A stretch of 64,000 nucleotides of DNA from Actinomadura sp. NBRC 104425. Lineage in GTDB: Bacteria > Actinomycetota > Actinomycetes > Streptosporangiales > Streptosporangiaceae. Positions 28,001-39,415 of the stretch are shown here, piece after piece (within the stretch, counting starts at the first letter, position 1; the number at the start of each line of letters is the position of its first letter). The position numbers and the translations under genes are program-made. The stretch is taken from the NCBI RefSeq assembly GCF_030269545.1, contig NZ_BSTN01000001.1:141204-205203 (forward strand), read 5' to 3'. A model generated the notes under the pieces. The model did not search any database. It saw only the letters and a list, made by a program, of their open reading frames with translations, and was not told the DNA's origin.

Positions 28001-28323
28001 GGGGCGAAGAGTATGCGGCGCCCATCCGGAGTTCGACTGGTTTTTGCGGCGCACATGGCCTGTTCCAGGGGCTATTGCGATGTTCCCTGGGTGCGGGCGG
28101 TCGACCGGAGACGCTAAGGTCGGTGTGTACGGAGCGGCCCCGCACCGCTCCCCTGAGCCGCGACCCGCCGACCGCCGCGATCGACGACCGCGATGCGCGC
28201 GCCGCGGTCCGGCCCGTGGTCGCGGGACGGTCGTCGTCCGTGGGAGCACCGTCCGTGGGAGCACCGTCCCTGCAAGCGGCAAGGTGCCCCGTGCCGTCAG
28301 ACCGCCGACAGTCCGGAACCTCA
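28001..28323. other. Divergent promoter region
   Basis: About 320 bases between the ABC exporter operon and the phosphatase gene. The open frame of the phosphatase continues upstream through this stretch, but the coded peptide is Arg/Pro/Ser-rich and looks non-coding. A short direct repeat GTCCGTGGGAGCACC occurs twice near 28237-28270. No other signal seen. Confidence 0.45.
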
Positions 28324-29559
28324 GTGAGCACGATAAGCCAGCACAGCCGTCCCGCGGCGCCACCGGGCACCGAGGACAGGATCGACCTGCTCCTCATCGA
28401 CGACGACCCCGGCAACGTCCGCGTGGTCGAGAAGATGCTGACCGAGGCCGGGCTGGACATCGGCATGGCCGTGGCCGACAGCCTGGACGCGGCGCGCCGC
28501 CGGCTGACCCGCCGCATCCAGTGCGTCTTGGTGGACCTGTCCACCCCGGGCATCGACCATCTGGAGGGGCTGCGGCAGGTGCTGGACATGGCCGAGCACG
28601 CCGCGGTGGTGGTGCTGACCGGCCTGGCCGACGCGCACCTGGGGGTGCGGGCGGTCGCCGCGGGCGCCGAGGACTACCTGGTCAAGCAGGAGGTGGACGG
28701 GCCGCTGCTGGCGCGCGCCATCCGCTACGCCATCGAGCGCAAACGCGCCGAGAAGAGCGAGCGGCGGCTGGTCGAGGCGCGCATCCTGGGCCGCGAGAAC
28801 GCCCGGCTGGAGCGCGGCCTGCTGCCGGTGCCGCTGATCGACGACCCGTCCATGCGGCACGTCACCCGCTACCGTCCGGGCCGCCGCCGGGCCCTTCTGG
28901 GCGGCGACTTCTACGACACGGTGCAGACCGAGGGCGGCGCGGTGCACCTGATGATCGGGGACGTGTGCGGGCACGGCCCCGACGAGGCGGCGCTCGGCGT
29001 GCAGCTGCGCATGGCCTGGCGGACGCTGGTGCTGGCCGGGCACACCGGGCAGCAGCTGCTCGGCATCCTCGACACCGTCCTCGGCCACGAGCGGCGCAGC
29101 GAGGAGCTGTTCACGACGCTGTGCATGGTGACGGTGGCGCCGTCGCGCCGCACCGCGCGCATGCATCTGGCCGGGCATCCGCCGCCGCTGCTGTTCCGGC
29201 ACGTCCCCGGCGGCTCCGGCGGGGAGGCCGGTATGGAGGTGGCGGCGCTGCCCGACTACGCGCACGGGCCGGCGCTGGGCCTGGTGCCGGGCGCGGAGTG
29301 GCCCACCACCGAGATCGACCTCGGCGAGTCGTGGGAGCTGATGCTGTACACCGACGGGCTGATCGAGGGGCGGGTCGGCGCGGGCCCGGCCCGGCTGGGC
29401 ACCGAGGGCCTGGTCGACCTGGCGCGCAGCGCCCGCCGCCGCGGCTTCACCGGCCGTGCGCTGATCGACGAGCTGGTCAACGAGGTCGAGGCGCTGAACG
29501 GGGACGCGCTCACCGACGACCTGGCCGTCCTGCTGCTGTCGCACACGCGGTCCACCTGA
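28324..29559 (+). CDS. Response regulator fused to PP2C-type (SpoIIE/RsbU) phosphatase
   Basis: 411 residues from GTG 28324 (start uncertain, as the frame is open upstream). Receiver domain about 22-140: LLLIDDDPGN, phospho-acceptor in VLVDLSTPGIDHLEG, and TGLADAHLGVRAVAAGAEDYLVKQEVDG. A helical linker (RAEKSERRLVEARILGRENARLERGLLP) joins it to a SpoIIE/PP2C domain with metal Asp in LLGGDFYDTVQ and IGDVCGHGPDEAA, LAGHPPPLL, LYTDGLIEGR and DDLAVLLL. It should dephosphorylate an anti-anti-sigma factor in response to a sensor kinase. No kinase is adjacent. Confidence 0.92.
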   Translation: MSTISQHSRPAAPPGTEDRIDLLLIDDDPGNVRVVEKMLTEAGLDIGMAVADSLDAARRRLTRRIQCVLVDLSTPGIDHLEGLRQVLDMAEHAAVVVLTGLADAHLGVRAVAAGAEDYLVKQEVDGPLLARAIRYAIERKRAEKSERRLVEARILGRENARLERGLLPVPLIDDPSMRHVTRYRPGRRRALLGGDFYDTVQTEGGAVHLMIGDVCGHGPDEAALGVQLRMAWRTLVLAGHTGQQLLGILDTVLGHERRSEELFTTLCMVTVAPSRRTARMHLAGHPPPLLFRHVPGGSGGEAGMEVAALPDYAHGPALGLVPGAEWPTTEIDLGESWELMLYTDGLIEGRVGAGPARLGTEGLVDLARSARRRGFTGRALIDELVNEVEALNGDALTDDLAVLLLSHTRST

Positions 29560-29636
29560 CGGCCGCGCCGGGGCCGAGGGCACAGCGGCGGAACACAGAA
29601 AGACCCGAATACCAGGGTCAAAGTTCCCTTACCACG

Positions 29637-29652
29637 TGTGAAGTCCCTCACG
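29637..29652. promoter_or_regulatory. Candidate Crp/Fnr-family box upstream of sdhCAB
   Basis: TGTGA (29637-29641), six bases, TCACG (29648-29652): one mismatch from TGTGA-N6-TCACA. It lies about 120 bases before the sdhC start. A Crp/Fnr-type gene lies at 34584-35300. Confidence 0.5.
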
Positions 29653-29771
29653 TTCCGGCCAGCATCAAATGGGCGAAATGCCCGGTCCCGCACGGGCTAT
29701 AGCCATCGGCTATGGAAACAAGGCCCGTGATGACTTGGAACTCTCGCCACAGGCAGGCATAACTTCGCTGC

Positions 29772-30461
29772 GTGGCTATTGCGATACCCGCGATCTACCG
29801 GACGACGGTCGGCAAGAAGGCCGTCATGGCCGTCACCGGCGCCGTGCTGGTGCTCTACCTGATCGCGCACATGATCGGGAACCTGAAGATCTTCTTCGGG
29901 GCGGAGGACTTCAACCACTACGCGCACTGGCTGCGCACCATCGGGGAGCCCGCCGTCCCGCACCGCACCGTGCTGACGCTCATCGAGGTGGTGCTGGCAG
30001 CCTCGGTCGTCCTGCACATGTGGTCGGCGGTGTCGCTGGCCAGGCGCGCGTCCGCCGCCCGGCCGGTCAAGTACCAGGCCAAGCGCAAGTCGCACGCGCA
30101 GGGTTACGCCACCCACACCATGCGGTACGGCGGCGTCATCATCCTGCTGTTCGTCATCTGGCACCTGCTGGACCTGACGTTCCTGGTGGTCAACCCCAAG
30201 GACTCCGGCGCCACCCCCTACGAGCGGATGGTCGCCGACTTCGCCCCCGAGCGCTGGTACATCACGCTCTGGTACGTGCTGGCCGTGATCATGGTCGGGT
30301 TGCACCTGCGGCACGGCATCTGGAGCGCCTTCCAGACCCTCGGCCTGCGCACCTCCCGCGGCGACGGGCCGCTGCGCGCCCTGGCCACCGCCGTGGCCGC
30401 GGTGGTCACCGTGGGCTTTCTGGCCGTGCCCCTCTCGATCACCTTCGGATGGGTGAGCTGA
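29772..30461 (+). CDS. sdhC: Succinate dehydrogenase cytochrome b subunit
   Basis: 229 residues from GTG. Five membrane helices (about 15-37, 67-90, 112-134, 158-180, 203-222) with His residues inside or at their ends ([34 protein letters not shown]) fit the diheme b558-type anchor of class B/E-like enzymes. It anchors SdhA and SdhB and reduces menaquinone. First gene of sdhCAB; one base separates its stop from sdhA. Confidence 0.92.
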   Translation: MAIAIPAIYRTTVGKKAVMAVTGAVLVLYLIAHMIGNLKIFFGAEDFNHYAHWLRTIGEPAVPHRTVLTLIEVVLAASVVLHMWSAVSLARRASAARPVKYQAKRKSHAQGYATHTMRYGGVIILLFVIWHLLDLTFLVVNPKDSGATPYERMVADFAPERWYITLWYVLAVIMVGLHLRHGIWSAFQTLGLRTSRGDGPLRALATAVAAVVTVGFLAVPLSITFGWVS

Positions 30462-30462
30462 C

Positions 30463-32406
<1,944 letters not shown>

Positions 32407-32408
32407 TC

Positions 32409-33161
32409 ATGAAGGTCACACTGCGCATCTGGCGCCAGAAGGGCCCTGAGGACAAGGGCGGAATGGTCGAGTACCAGCTCGACGACATCTCTCCCGACGC
32501 CTCCTTCCTGGAGATGCTGGACGTGCTGAACGAGCAGCTCATCCAGAAGGGCGAGGAGCCGGTCGCCTTCGACCACGACTGCCGCGAGGGCATCTGCGGC
32601 ATGTGCTCGCTGGTCATCAACGGGACCCCGCACGGCCCCGAGCGCAACACCACCACGTGCCAGCTGCACATGCGCAAGTTCAAGGACGGCGAGGTCATCG
32701 ACGTCGAGCCGTGGCGCGCCAAGGCGTTCCCCGTCGTCAAGGACCTGGTCGTGGACCGCTCGGCGTTCGACCGCATCATCGCCGCCGGCGGCTACATCAC
32801 CGCCCCGACCGGCACCGCCCCCGAGGCCCACTCGGTGCCGGTGCCCAAGCCGGACGCCGACAAGGCCTTCGAGGCCGCCGAGTGCATCGGCTGCGGCGCC
32901 TGCGTGGCCGCCTGCCCGAACGGCTCGGCGTCCCTGTTCCTCGGCGCCAAGATCACCCACCTGGGTCTGCTCCCCCAGGGCCAGCCCGAGCGGTGGGACC
33001 GGGTCGTCAACATGCTGGAGGCCCACGACGCCGAGGGCTTCGGCGGCTGCACCAACACCGGCGAGTGCACGGTCGCCTGCCCCAAGGGCATCCCGCTGGA
33101 CGTCATCGGCCGCCTCAACCACGACTACCTCAAGGCCACCGCGGGCGGGAAGAAGAAGTAA
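32409..33161 (+). CDS. sdhB: Succinate dehydrogenase iron-sulfur subunit
   Basis: 250 residues starting two bases after the sdhA stop. N-terminal [2Fe-2S] ligands in [28 protein letters not shown], then [4Fe-4S] [15 protein letters not shown] and the [3Fe-4S]/[4Fe-4S] set [16 protein letters not shown]. It passes electrons from SdhA flavin to SdhC. Followed by a strong intrinsic terminator. Confidence 0.94.
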   Translation: MKVTLRIWRQKGPEDKGGMVEYQLDDISPDASFLEMLDVLNEQLIQKGEEPVAFDHDCREGICGMCSLVINGTPHGPERNTTTCQLHMRKFKDGEVIDVEPWRAKAFPVVKDLVVDRSAFDRIIAAGGYITAPTGTAPEAHSVPVPKPDADKAFEAAECIGCGACVAACPNGSASLFLGAKITHLGLLPQGQPERWDRVVNMLEAHDAEGFGGCTNTGECTVACPKGIPLDVIGRLNHDYLKATAGGKKK

Positions 33162-33174
33162 CCCTCTCGCCGAA

Positions 33175-33216
33175 GCGCGCGTCCCGGCATTCGGGACGCG
33201 CGCTTTGCGCTTTTTC
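33175..33216 (+). terminator. Intrinsic terminator after sdhCAB
   Basis: Perfect 12-bp stem GCGCGCGTCCCG (33175-33186) / CGGGACGCGCGC (33192-33203), five-base loop, then T-rich TTTGCGCTTTTTC. It sits 13 bases after the sdhB stop and just before the convergent LysR gene, so it may serve both directions. Confidence 0.9.
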
Positions 33217-33220
33217 GCAG

Positions 33221-34219
33221 TCAGCGGGTGACGAGGGCTTCCACGCCGGACGGCAGGCTGCCCGCCTTGGCCGCCTCCACCAGGAAGGTCTCCAGGGTCT
33301 CCCGGAAGGCGCGGGCGGCGTGGGTGGGATCGACGTCCTTGCGGTGCGCCAGCGCGACCGTCCGCTGCAGGCCCGGATGGGGGCCGCGGCGGGACGCGTC
33401 GGGGCCGCAGTCGTCCAGCACCAGGGGCGTGCCGCGCAGACCGGGGCGTCCGGCCAGCACCATGCTCGGCACGACGGCGATGCCCAGCCCGGCCTCGACG
33501 AACCGCAGCACCGCGTCCATCTCGCCGCCCTCCACCGCGAAGCTCGGCTCGAACCCGGCCGCGCGGCAGGCGCCGATCGTCGCCTCGCGCAGGTCGTAGC
33601 CGGAGCGGAACATCACCAGCGGGCGGTTGCGCAGGTCCTCGATCCGCAGGTAGGGGCGGCGCGGCAGCATCCCCCGGTGCGCCCGGTCGGCGTGCTCGGC
33701 GGCCGCGGGGGACGCGACGACCAGGTTCTCGCGCAGGATGGGGGCGGTGTCCAGCGGCGGGTCGCCGTGCAGCGGAAGGATCACCAGCGCCAGGTCGAGG
33801 GAGCCGCGGGTGAGCTCCCGGACCAGGTCGCGGGAGCCGCCCTCCTCGACGATCAGCCGGATGCCGGGGTAGGCGTCGTGGAAGCGGCGCAGCACGTCGG
33901 CCAGCAGCCCGGCGCACAGCGACGGCGTGGCGCCCAGCCGCACCCGGCCGCGCCGCAGGCCGGCCAGCTCCTGCACCTCCAGCCGGGCGGTGTCGACGTC
34001 GGCGAGGATCCGCTTGGCCAGCGGCAGCAGCGCCTCGCCCGCCGGGGTCAGGGTGATGTTGCCGCGCGCCCGGCTGAACAGGGACGCGCCCAGTTCCGTC
34101 TCCAGCGCGCGGATCTGCTTGGACAGTGACGGCTGCGCCACGTGCAGGATCTCCGCCGCGTGGGTGAAGTGCCGGACCTCGGCCACCGCGACGAAGTAGG
34201 CGAGCTGCTGCAACTGCAC
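33221..34219 (-). CDS. LysR-family transcriptional regulator
   Basis: 332 residues. N-terminal winged helix LQQLAYFVAVAEVRHFTHAAEILHVAQPSLSKQIRALETELGASLFSRARGNITLTPAGEALLPLAKRIL (2-75), then a LysR substrate-binding domain (about 90-300). Such regulators usually control a divergent gene, but the 360-base region on its start side leads only to the same-strand Crp/Fnr gene, so its target is unclear; sdhCAB is convergent. The C-terminal 30 residues are extra to the usual length. Confidence 0.92.
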   Translation of the reverse strand: MQLQQLAYFVAVAEVRHFTHAAEILHVAQPSLSKQIRALETELGASLFSRARGNITLTPAGEALLPLAKRILADVDTARLEVQELAGLRRGRVRLGATPSLCAGLLADVLRRFHDAYPGIRLIVEEGGSRDLVRELTRGSLDLALVILPLHGDPPLDTAPILRENLVVASPAAAEHADRAHRGMLPRRPYLRIEDLRNRPLVMFRSGYDLREATIGACRAAGFEPSFAVEGGEMDAVLRFVEAGLGIAVVPSMVLAGRPGLRGTPLVLDDCGPDASRRGPHPGLQRTVALAHRKDVDPTHAARAFRETLETFLVEAAKAGSLPSGVEALVTR

Positions 34220-34583
34220 CCTGCACAGGGTACGGCCCGCCGCAGCCGCGGTCGGCGACCACCCCGCCGCCGCCCCGCCTGCACCGTCCGCGGGCGGGCC
34301 CGGCGCCGGCGCCGTCCGCGTCCGCCGGGACCGGTGTCACGCTGTTCCGCCTTGCGGCGCGCGGCATCCTCGGCACCCGCGGCCGACCCGGCGGCGCCCC
34401 GCACAGCTCGGCCCGCGGCACCGCATGCCCGGGACGCGGCACCGCATGCCCGGGACGCGGGCGCCGGCGTCCGCAGGATCACCACCGCCGCCCGGCCATG
34501 TCGGCAGCTCCCGGGTGCCGTCACGGGCAGAGCGGCCCCCGCCGTGGCGCGGCGCCCAGGGGCAGCGGGTGCGCCGTCCCGGG
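34220..34583. other. Gene-free region with a 21-bp tandem duplication
   Basis: About 365 bases between the Crp/Fnr stop and the LysR start, extremely GC-rich and without a convincing gene. A 21-bp unit (starting GCGGCACCGCATG) occurs twice in tandem at 34415-34456, each copy holding GCATGC and CCCGGG palindromes. No function can be assigned. Confidence 0.5.
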
Positions 34584-35300
34584 TCAGCGGGCGTGGCGGC
34601 GCAGGGCCTGCAGGTCGTGGACGATGACGCGGCGGCGTCCCGTCTCGATCCAGCCGTGGCGGCGCAGCGTGCGCAGGGCCTTGCTGACCGCCTCGCGGGA
34701 CGCGCCGACCCACCCGGCCAGCTCCTCCTGCGACAGGTTCAGCGTGATGCGCACGCTCTGGTTCCCGTTGCCGCGTCCGGCCGCGGCGCCCCGGCCGTTC
34801 GGCTCGTACGGGACGCCGAACCGCTCGGCCAGCTCCACCAGGCGCTGGGCGACCCGGCCGGTGGCGTCGAACATGCCGAACTCGACGCGCTTGCGGTCGG
34901 CGTCGCGCCACCGCTGGCACAGCATCCGCATCATCAGCAGCGACACCCGGCCGTTGTTCTGCAGGAACGCCATGAACTGCGGGGCGGTGAGGGTCAGCGC
35001 CCGCGCCGGCTCCAGGGTGGCGACGGTGGCCGAACGCGGCTGGCCGTCGATCGCGGCGACCTCGCCGAGCAGCGCGCCCGGCCCGCGCACCGCCAGCAGC
35101 GCCTCGCCGCCGTGCTCGCGGTGCGAGTACGCCTTGACCCGCCCGGCCAGCAGGACCGCCACCCAGGTGGACGGCTCCCCCTCGGCGAACAGCACCTCGC
35201 CGCGGGCGAATACGCGGACCCGGGAGCGCCGTTCCAGTTCGGCGCGTTCCGCGGACGTGAGCTCGGCGAGAAACGAACCGGGCTCCAGGGGGGCGTTCAT
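34584..35300 (-). CDS. Crp/Fnr-family transcriptional regulator
   Basis: 238 residues. Cyclic-nucleotide-binding fold about 25-135 (VFARGEVLFAEGEPSTWVAVLLAGRVKAYSHREHGGEALLAVRGPGALLGEVAAIDGQPRSATVATLEP, with the Arg-Ser-Ala of a phosphate-binding cassette), dimer helix, then an HTH (LNLSQEELAGWVGASREAVSKALRTLRRHGWIETGRRRVIVHD). The recognition helix SREAVSKALR keeps the Arg and Glu that read TGTGA half sites. No N-terminal Fnr cysteines, so cAMP or another ligand is more likely than oxygen sensing. It lies between two sdh operons carrying such boxes. Confidence 0.92.
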   Translation of the reverse strand: MNAPLEPGSFLAELTSAERAELERRSRVRVFARGEVLFAEGEPSTWVAVLLAGRVKAYSHREHGGEALLAVRGPGALLGEVAAIDGQPRSATVATLEPARALTLTAPQFMAFLQNNGRVSLLMMRMLCQRWRDADRKRVEFGMFDATGRVAQRLVELAERFGVPYEPNGRGAAAGRGNGNQSVRITLNLSQEELAGWVGASREAVSKALRTLRRHGWIETGRRRVIVHDLQALRRHAR

Positions 35301-35543
35301 ATCTCCACGCTAGAGCGAACGACCCCACCTTGTGAGCAGTCGCCAAATCACGAATGCGTCACGCGTTGTGTGTACTTCTTCCTATTACCGCGCCCGCCGG
35401 CGGGGCAGACTCGGACCCGGTGTGCGCGGCCAGGTTGCCGCTGCGCGAACGTTCACGGTGAACGGCGGCACGGGCGGGCGGCGGCGACGGGGGCACGCCG
35501 CCCGCCGACCTCGCCGGGCCGAGCCGCCCGGGCCCGCCGCACG

Positions 35544-36314
35544 TCAGGCCGAGGGGGTGTCCTGCCCCTTCTTGACGATGCCGAGCTTGGAGCCGAGCCA
35601 GACCACCGGGTCGTACCGGCGGCCGACCACCCGCTCCTTCATCGGGATCAGCGCATTGTCAGTGATCTTGATGTGCTCGGGGCAGACCTCGGTGCAGCAC
35701 TTGGTGATGTTGCAGAAGCCGAGGCCGTGGTCCTCCTGCGCGATCGCGCGCCGGTCGGCGGTGTCGGCCGGGTGCATCTCCAGCTCGGCGATGCGCATCA
35801 AATACCGCGGCCCGGCGAAGGACGGCTTGTTCTCCTCGTGGTCGCGGATGACGTGGCAGACGTTGTTGCACAGGAAGCACTCGATGCACTTTCGGAACTC
35901 CTGCGAGCGCTCGACGTCCTCCTGCTGCATCCGGAACTCGCCCGGCTTGGTGTCGCCCGGGTCGAACGAGGGGATCCGCCGCGCCTTCTCGTAGTTGAAC
36001 GACACGTCGGTGACCAGGTCGCGGATCACCGGGAAGGTGCGCACCGGGGTGACGGTGACGGTCTCGTCCGGCGCGAACGTCGACATCCGCGTCATGCACA
36101 TCAGCCGCGGCATGCCGTTGATCTCGGCCGAGCACGAACCGCACTTGCCCGCCTTGCAGTTCCACCGCACCGCCAGGTCGGGCGCCTGGGTGGCCTGCAG
36201 CCGGTGGATGATGTCGAGGACGACCTCGCCCTCGTTGACCTCGACGGTGTAGTCGCGCAGCTCGCCCTCGCCCGCGTCGCCGCGCCAGACCCGGAACTTG
36301 GCCTCGTAGCTCAT
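35544..36314 (-). CDS. Succinate dehydrogenase/fumarate reductase iron-sulfur subunit (second enzyme)
   Basis: 256 residues. [2Fe-2S] ligands CKAGKCGSCSAEINGMPRLMC, then CIECFLCNNVCHVIRDHEENKP and CCTEVCPEHIKITDNALIPMKERVVG for the other clusters. Unlike the sdhCAB iron-sulfur protein at 32409, it matches the mycobacterial Sdh1-type subunit (LAVRWNCKAGKCGSC, GPRYLMRIAELEMHPAD). Last gene of the second operon; its start overlaps the flavoprotein stop by four bases. Confidence 0.93.
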   Translation of the reverse strand: MSYEAKFRVWRGDAGEGELRDYTVEVNEGEVVLDIIHRLQATQAPDLAVRWNCKAGKCGSCSAEINGMPRLMCMTRMSTFAPDETVTVTPVRTFPVIRDLVTDVSFNYEKARRIPSFDPGDTKPGEFRMQQEDVERSQEFRKCIECFLCNNVCHVIRDHEENKPSFAGPRYLMRIAELEMHPADTADRRAIAQEDHGLGFCNITKCCTEVCPEHIKITDNALIPMKERVVGRRYDPVVWLGSKLGIVKKGQDTPSA

Positions 36315-38260
36315 CGGTCGCCCTCCTCGCTCTCGTCACCGGCGGCGGCCCCGACCTCGGCCGGCAGCTCCTCGGCGGTGAGGTACTTCTTCAGCTCGTC
36401 GGTCTCGAACAGCCCGAGCAGGTCGTCGCGCATCGGTTCCATGGGCTGCCGCTTGAGCTCGACGCGGGGATCGCCGGGGTCCCCGGCCAGGCGGACGACC
36501 AGGTTGACCTTGCGCCACTCGGCCGACATCTGCGGGTAGTCGTCGCGGGTGTGCCCGCCGCGGCTCTCCTGCCGCTCCAGCGCGGCCCTGGCGATCGCCT
36601 CCGACACCAGCAGCATGTTGCGCAGGTCCAGCGCCAGGTGCCAGCCGGGGTGGTAGCCGCGCCCGTCGTTCACCGCGACCGGCTCGACGCTGACGTTGCC
36701 GACGCGTTCGCGCAGCTTGTCCAGCGCCTCCAGGGCCCGCTTGAGCTCCTCCTCGGTGCGGATGATGCCGACCAGGTCGTTCATCGTCTGCTGCAGTTCG
36801 GCATGCACCGCGTACGGGTTCTCGCCGCCCTTGCGCTCCAGCGGCGCCAGCGCCTCGGCGGCCGCCGCCTCGACCGCCTCCTCGGTGACCGCCGGCCGGG
36901 CGTCCAGCGAGTCGACGTACTCGGCGGCGCCGAGCCCGGCGCGGCGGCCGAACACCAGCAGGTCGGTCAGCGAGTTGCCGCCCAGCCGGTTGGAGCCGTG
37001 CATGCCGCCGGCCACCTCGCCCGCCGCGAACAGGCCGGGCACCAGCGCCGCGGCGGTGTCCGGGTCGACCTCCACCCCGCCCATCACGTAGTGGCAGGTC
37101 GGGCCGACCTCCATCGGCTCGGTGGTGATGTCGACGTCGGCCAGCTCCTTGAACTGGTGGTACATCGACGGCAGCCGCCGCTTGATCTCCTCGGCGCCGC
37201 CCGGCATGCGGTCCACCACGGTGAGGAACACCCCGCCGTGCGGTGAGCCGCGGCCCTCCTTCACCTCGGCGTTGATCGCGCGGGCCACCTCGTCGCGGGG
37301 CAGCAGCTCGGGCGGGCGCCGGTTGTTGTCCGGGTCGTCGTACCAGCGGTCCGCCTCCTCCGGAGTGGTGGCGTACTTGTCCTTGAAGACCTCGGGGATG
37401 TAGCGGAACATGAACCGCTCGCCCTCGGAGTTCTTCAGGATCCCCCGGTCGCCGCGCACCGACTCGGTGACCAGGATGCCCTTCACCGACGGCGGCCAGA
37501 CCATCCCGGTCGGGTGGAACTGGACGAACTCCATGTTCAGCAGCGTCGCCCCGGCCAGCAGCGCCAGCGCGTGCCCGTCCCCGGTGTACTCCCAGGAGTT
37601 GGACGTCACCTTGAACGCCTTGCCGATCCCGCCGGTGGCCAGCACCACGGCGGGCGCCTCGAACACCACGAACCTGCCGGTCTCGCGGACGTAGGCGAAC
37701 GCGCCGCAGATCCGGTCGCCGTCCTTCAGCAGCCGGGTGACGGTCGTCTCCGCCCACACCTTGATGCGGGCCTCGTAGTCGCCGAACTCGGCGTGGTCCT
37801 CCTGCTGCAGCGCCACGACCTTCTGCTGCAGCGTGCGGATCAGCTCCAGCCCGGTGCGGTCGCCGACATGCGCCAGCCGCGGGTACTCGTGCCCGCCGAA
37901 GTTGCGCTGGCTGATCTTGCCGTCCTTGGTGCGGTCGAACAGCGCCCCCCACGCCTCCAGCTCCCACACCCGGTCGGGGGCCTCCTTGGCGTGCAGCTCG
38001 GCCATACGCCAGTTGTTGAGGAACTTGCCCCCGCGCATGGTGTCGCGGAAGTGGACCTGCCAGTTGTCGTTGGGGTTGACGTTGCCCATCGCGGCCGCCG
38101 CGCCGCCCTCGGCCATCACCGTGTGGGCCTTGCCGAACAGCGACTTGGAGATGACCGCGGTCTTCTTGCCCTGCATGCGGGCCTCGATCGCGGCGCGCAG
38201 CCCGGCCCCGCCCGCGCCGATCACCACGACGTCGTAGGCGTGCCTTTCGATCTCACTCAT
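36311..38260 (-). CDS. Fumarate reductase/succinate dehydrogenase flavoprotein subunit (second enzyme)
   Basis: 649 residues. FAD-binding DVVVIGAGGAGLRAAIEARMQGKKTAVISK, covalent-flavin His in FGKAHTVMAEGGAAAAMGN, substrate site FVQFHPTGMVWPPSVKGILVTESVRGDRGILKNSEGERFM and GGVEVDPDTAAALVPGLFAAGEVAGGMHGSNRLGGNSLTDLLVFGRRAG. Clearly a different lineage from the SdhA at 30463. Together with 35544-36314 and the 38400 anchor it makes the Sdh1-type complex. A 139-base gap separates it from the anchor gene. Confidence 0.94.
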   Translation of the reverse strand: MSEIERHAYDVVVIGAGGAGLRAAIEARMQGKKTAVISKSLFGKAHTVMAEGGAAAAMGNVNPNDNWQVHFRDTMRGGKFLNNWRMAELHAKEAPDRVWELEAWGALFDRTKDGKISQRNFGGHEYPRLAHVGDRTGLELIRTLQQKVVALQQEDHAEFGDYEARIKVWAETTVTRLLKDGDRICGAFAYVRETGRFVVFEAPAVVLATGGIGKAFKVTSNSWEYTGDGHALALLAGATLLNMEFVQFHPTGMVWPPSVKGILVTESVRGDRGILKNSEGERFMFRYIPEVFKDKYATTPEEADRWYDDPDNNRRPPELLPRDEVARAINAEVKEGRGSPHGGVFLTVVDRMPGGAEEIKRRLPSMYHQFKELADVDITTEPMEVGPTCHYVMGGVEVDPDTAAALVPGLFAAGEVAGGMHGSNRLGGNSLTDLLVFGRRAGLGAAEYVDSLDARPAVTEEAVEAAAAEALAPLERKGGENPYAVHAELQQTMNDLVGIIRTEEELKRALEALDKLRERVGNVSVEPVAVNDGRGYHPGWHLALDLRNMLLVSEAIARAALERQESRGGHTRDDYPQMSAEWRKVNLVVRLAGDPGDPRVELKRQPMEPMRDDLLGLFETDELKKYLTAEELPAEVGAAAGDESEEGDR

Positions 38261-38399
38261 GACCTGCTCCCCGGTCCCGTCCGGTCGCCTCGGCGGCGCG
38301 CCGCCGCGCCGCCCTTCCTCCGCGCGCGCTCCCCGCTCGTCCGCTGCGCTCCGGTGCGGCGCCGCGCGGCCGTGCCCGTGCTGTGCACCATGCCCACCC

Positions 38400-39230
38400 T
38401 CAGTTGATGAACCGCAGGTCGGAGATGGTGCCGCTGGCCACGAGCATCACGTAGAAGTCGGCCACCACCAGCGACCCCAACGTGATCAGCGCGTACTGGC
38501 CGTGCCGCTGGTTCAGCTTGGAGACCTGCTGCCACATCCAGTACCGCACCGGGTGCTTGGAGAAGTTCTTCAGCCGTCCGCCGACGATGTGCCGGCAGGA
38601 GTGGCACGACAGCGTGTAGCCCCACAGCAGGATCACGTTGACGAGCAGGATGAGGCTGCCCAGCCCCACGCCGAACCCGCCGTCGGAGCCCTGGAAGGCG
38701 CGGATCGCGTCGTAGGTGTTGATCAGCGAGATGACCACGGCGGCCATCCAGAAGTAGCGGTGCAGGTTCTGCCCGATCAGCGGGAACCGCCGCTCGCCGG
38801 TGTACCTTGTGTGCGGCTCGGCCACCGCGCACGCGGGCGGCGAGGCCCAGTACGACCGGTAGTACGCCTTGCGGTAGTAGTAGCAGGTCAGCCGGAACAG
38901 CAGCAGGAACGGCAGGGACACCGCCGCGAACGGGATCCAGCCCCTGGTCACGGCGGGCAGGAAGGTGCCGAACTCCGCCGCGTCCGCCGTGTGCCCGTTC
39001 TGCGTGACGTTGTTGCAGATCTCGTTCAGGCACGGCGAGTAGAACGGCGTCAGGTAGTGGTACTCGGGCACGAAGAACGCCGCGCCCCAGAACGCGCGTA
39101 TCGTCGCGTACACCACCCACGCCGTGAAGACCACCAGCGTGGTGATCGGGTAGACGCGCCAGTTGTCCCGCCGGAGAGTCCGTTCCTTGATCTTGGCGCG
39201 CGCTTTGGCGGGCGCCTCCACAGTGCTCAT
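38400..39230 (-). CDS. Sdh1-type membrane anchor with CHSCRH motif
   Basis: 276 residues starting MSTVEAPAKARAKIKERTL, AGGAG about ten bases upstream. Five membrane helices (about 28-50, 98-118, 160-180, 187-207 and 243-265). Between helices lie PCLNEICNN, an extracytoplasmic-looking Cys pair, and CHSCRH (Cys209-His214). I recall that the mycobacterial Sdh1 anchor holds a membrane-embedded Rieske-type iron-sulfur cluster; the Cys/His cluster here would suit that, but this is inference. First gene of the second operon. Confidence 0.85.
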   Translation of the reverse strand: MSTVEAPAKARAKIKERTLRRDNWRVYPITTLVVFTAWVVYATIRAFWGAAFFVPEYHYLTPFYSPCLNEICNNVTQNGHTADAAEFGTFLPAVTRGWIPFAAVSLPFLLLFRLTCYYYRKAYYRSYWASPPACAVAEPHTRYTGERRFPLIGQNLHRYFWMAAVVISLINTYDAIRAFQGSDGGFGVGLGSLILLVNVILLWGYTLSCHSCRHIVGGRLKNFSKHPVRYWMWQQVSKLNQRHGQYALITLGSLVVADFYVMLVASGTISDLRFIN

Positions 39231-39371
39231 CGCTCGCGCTCCTGAGTTCGGGTCTTCGGGTCCCCGTACCGCGGGCCGCGCGCCCGTGCGACCGCCGCGC
39301 CTCGCCACGACAGGCGGTGACGCCTCGTGCGCGCTTTCCGGTCAGGCGACCTTACGCCACCACACTGGCAC

Positions 39372-39415
39372 TGTGACATACATAACAGCCACCCCTTCAT
39401 GTGAGCTGGGACACA
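39372..39415. promoter_or_regulatory. Two Crp/Fnr-type boxes in the gene-free region before the second sdh operon
   Basis: TGTGA-CATACA-TAACA (39372-39387) and TGTGA-GCTGGG-ACACA (39400-39415), each one mismatch from TGTGA-N6-TCACA and exactly 28 bp apart. They lie 140-185 bases upstream of the anchor start within a 460-base region (39231-39691) that also holds the LCP promoter and a CCATAAC/GTTATGG inverted repeat (39444-39462). No gene is visible in that region. Confidence 0.55.

Noticed and set aside
29699..29713. ATAGCC/GGCTAT hairpin in the sdhC leader as a riboswitch
   Set aside because: Only six base pairs with a three-base loop and no expression platform; too little to call.
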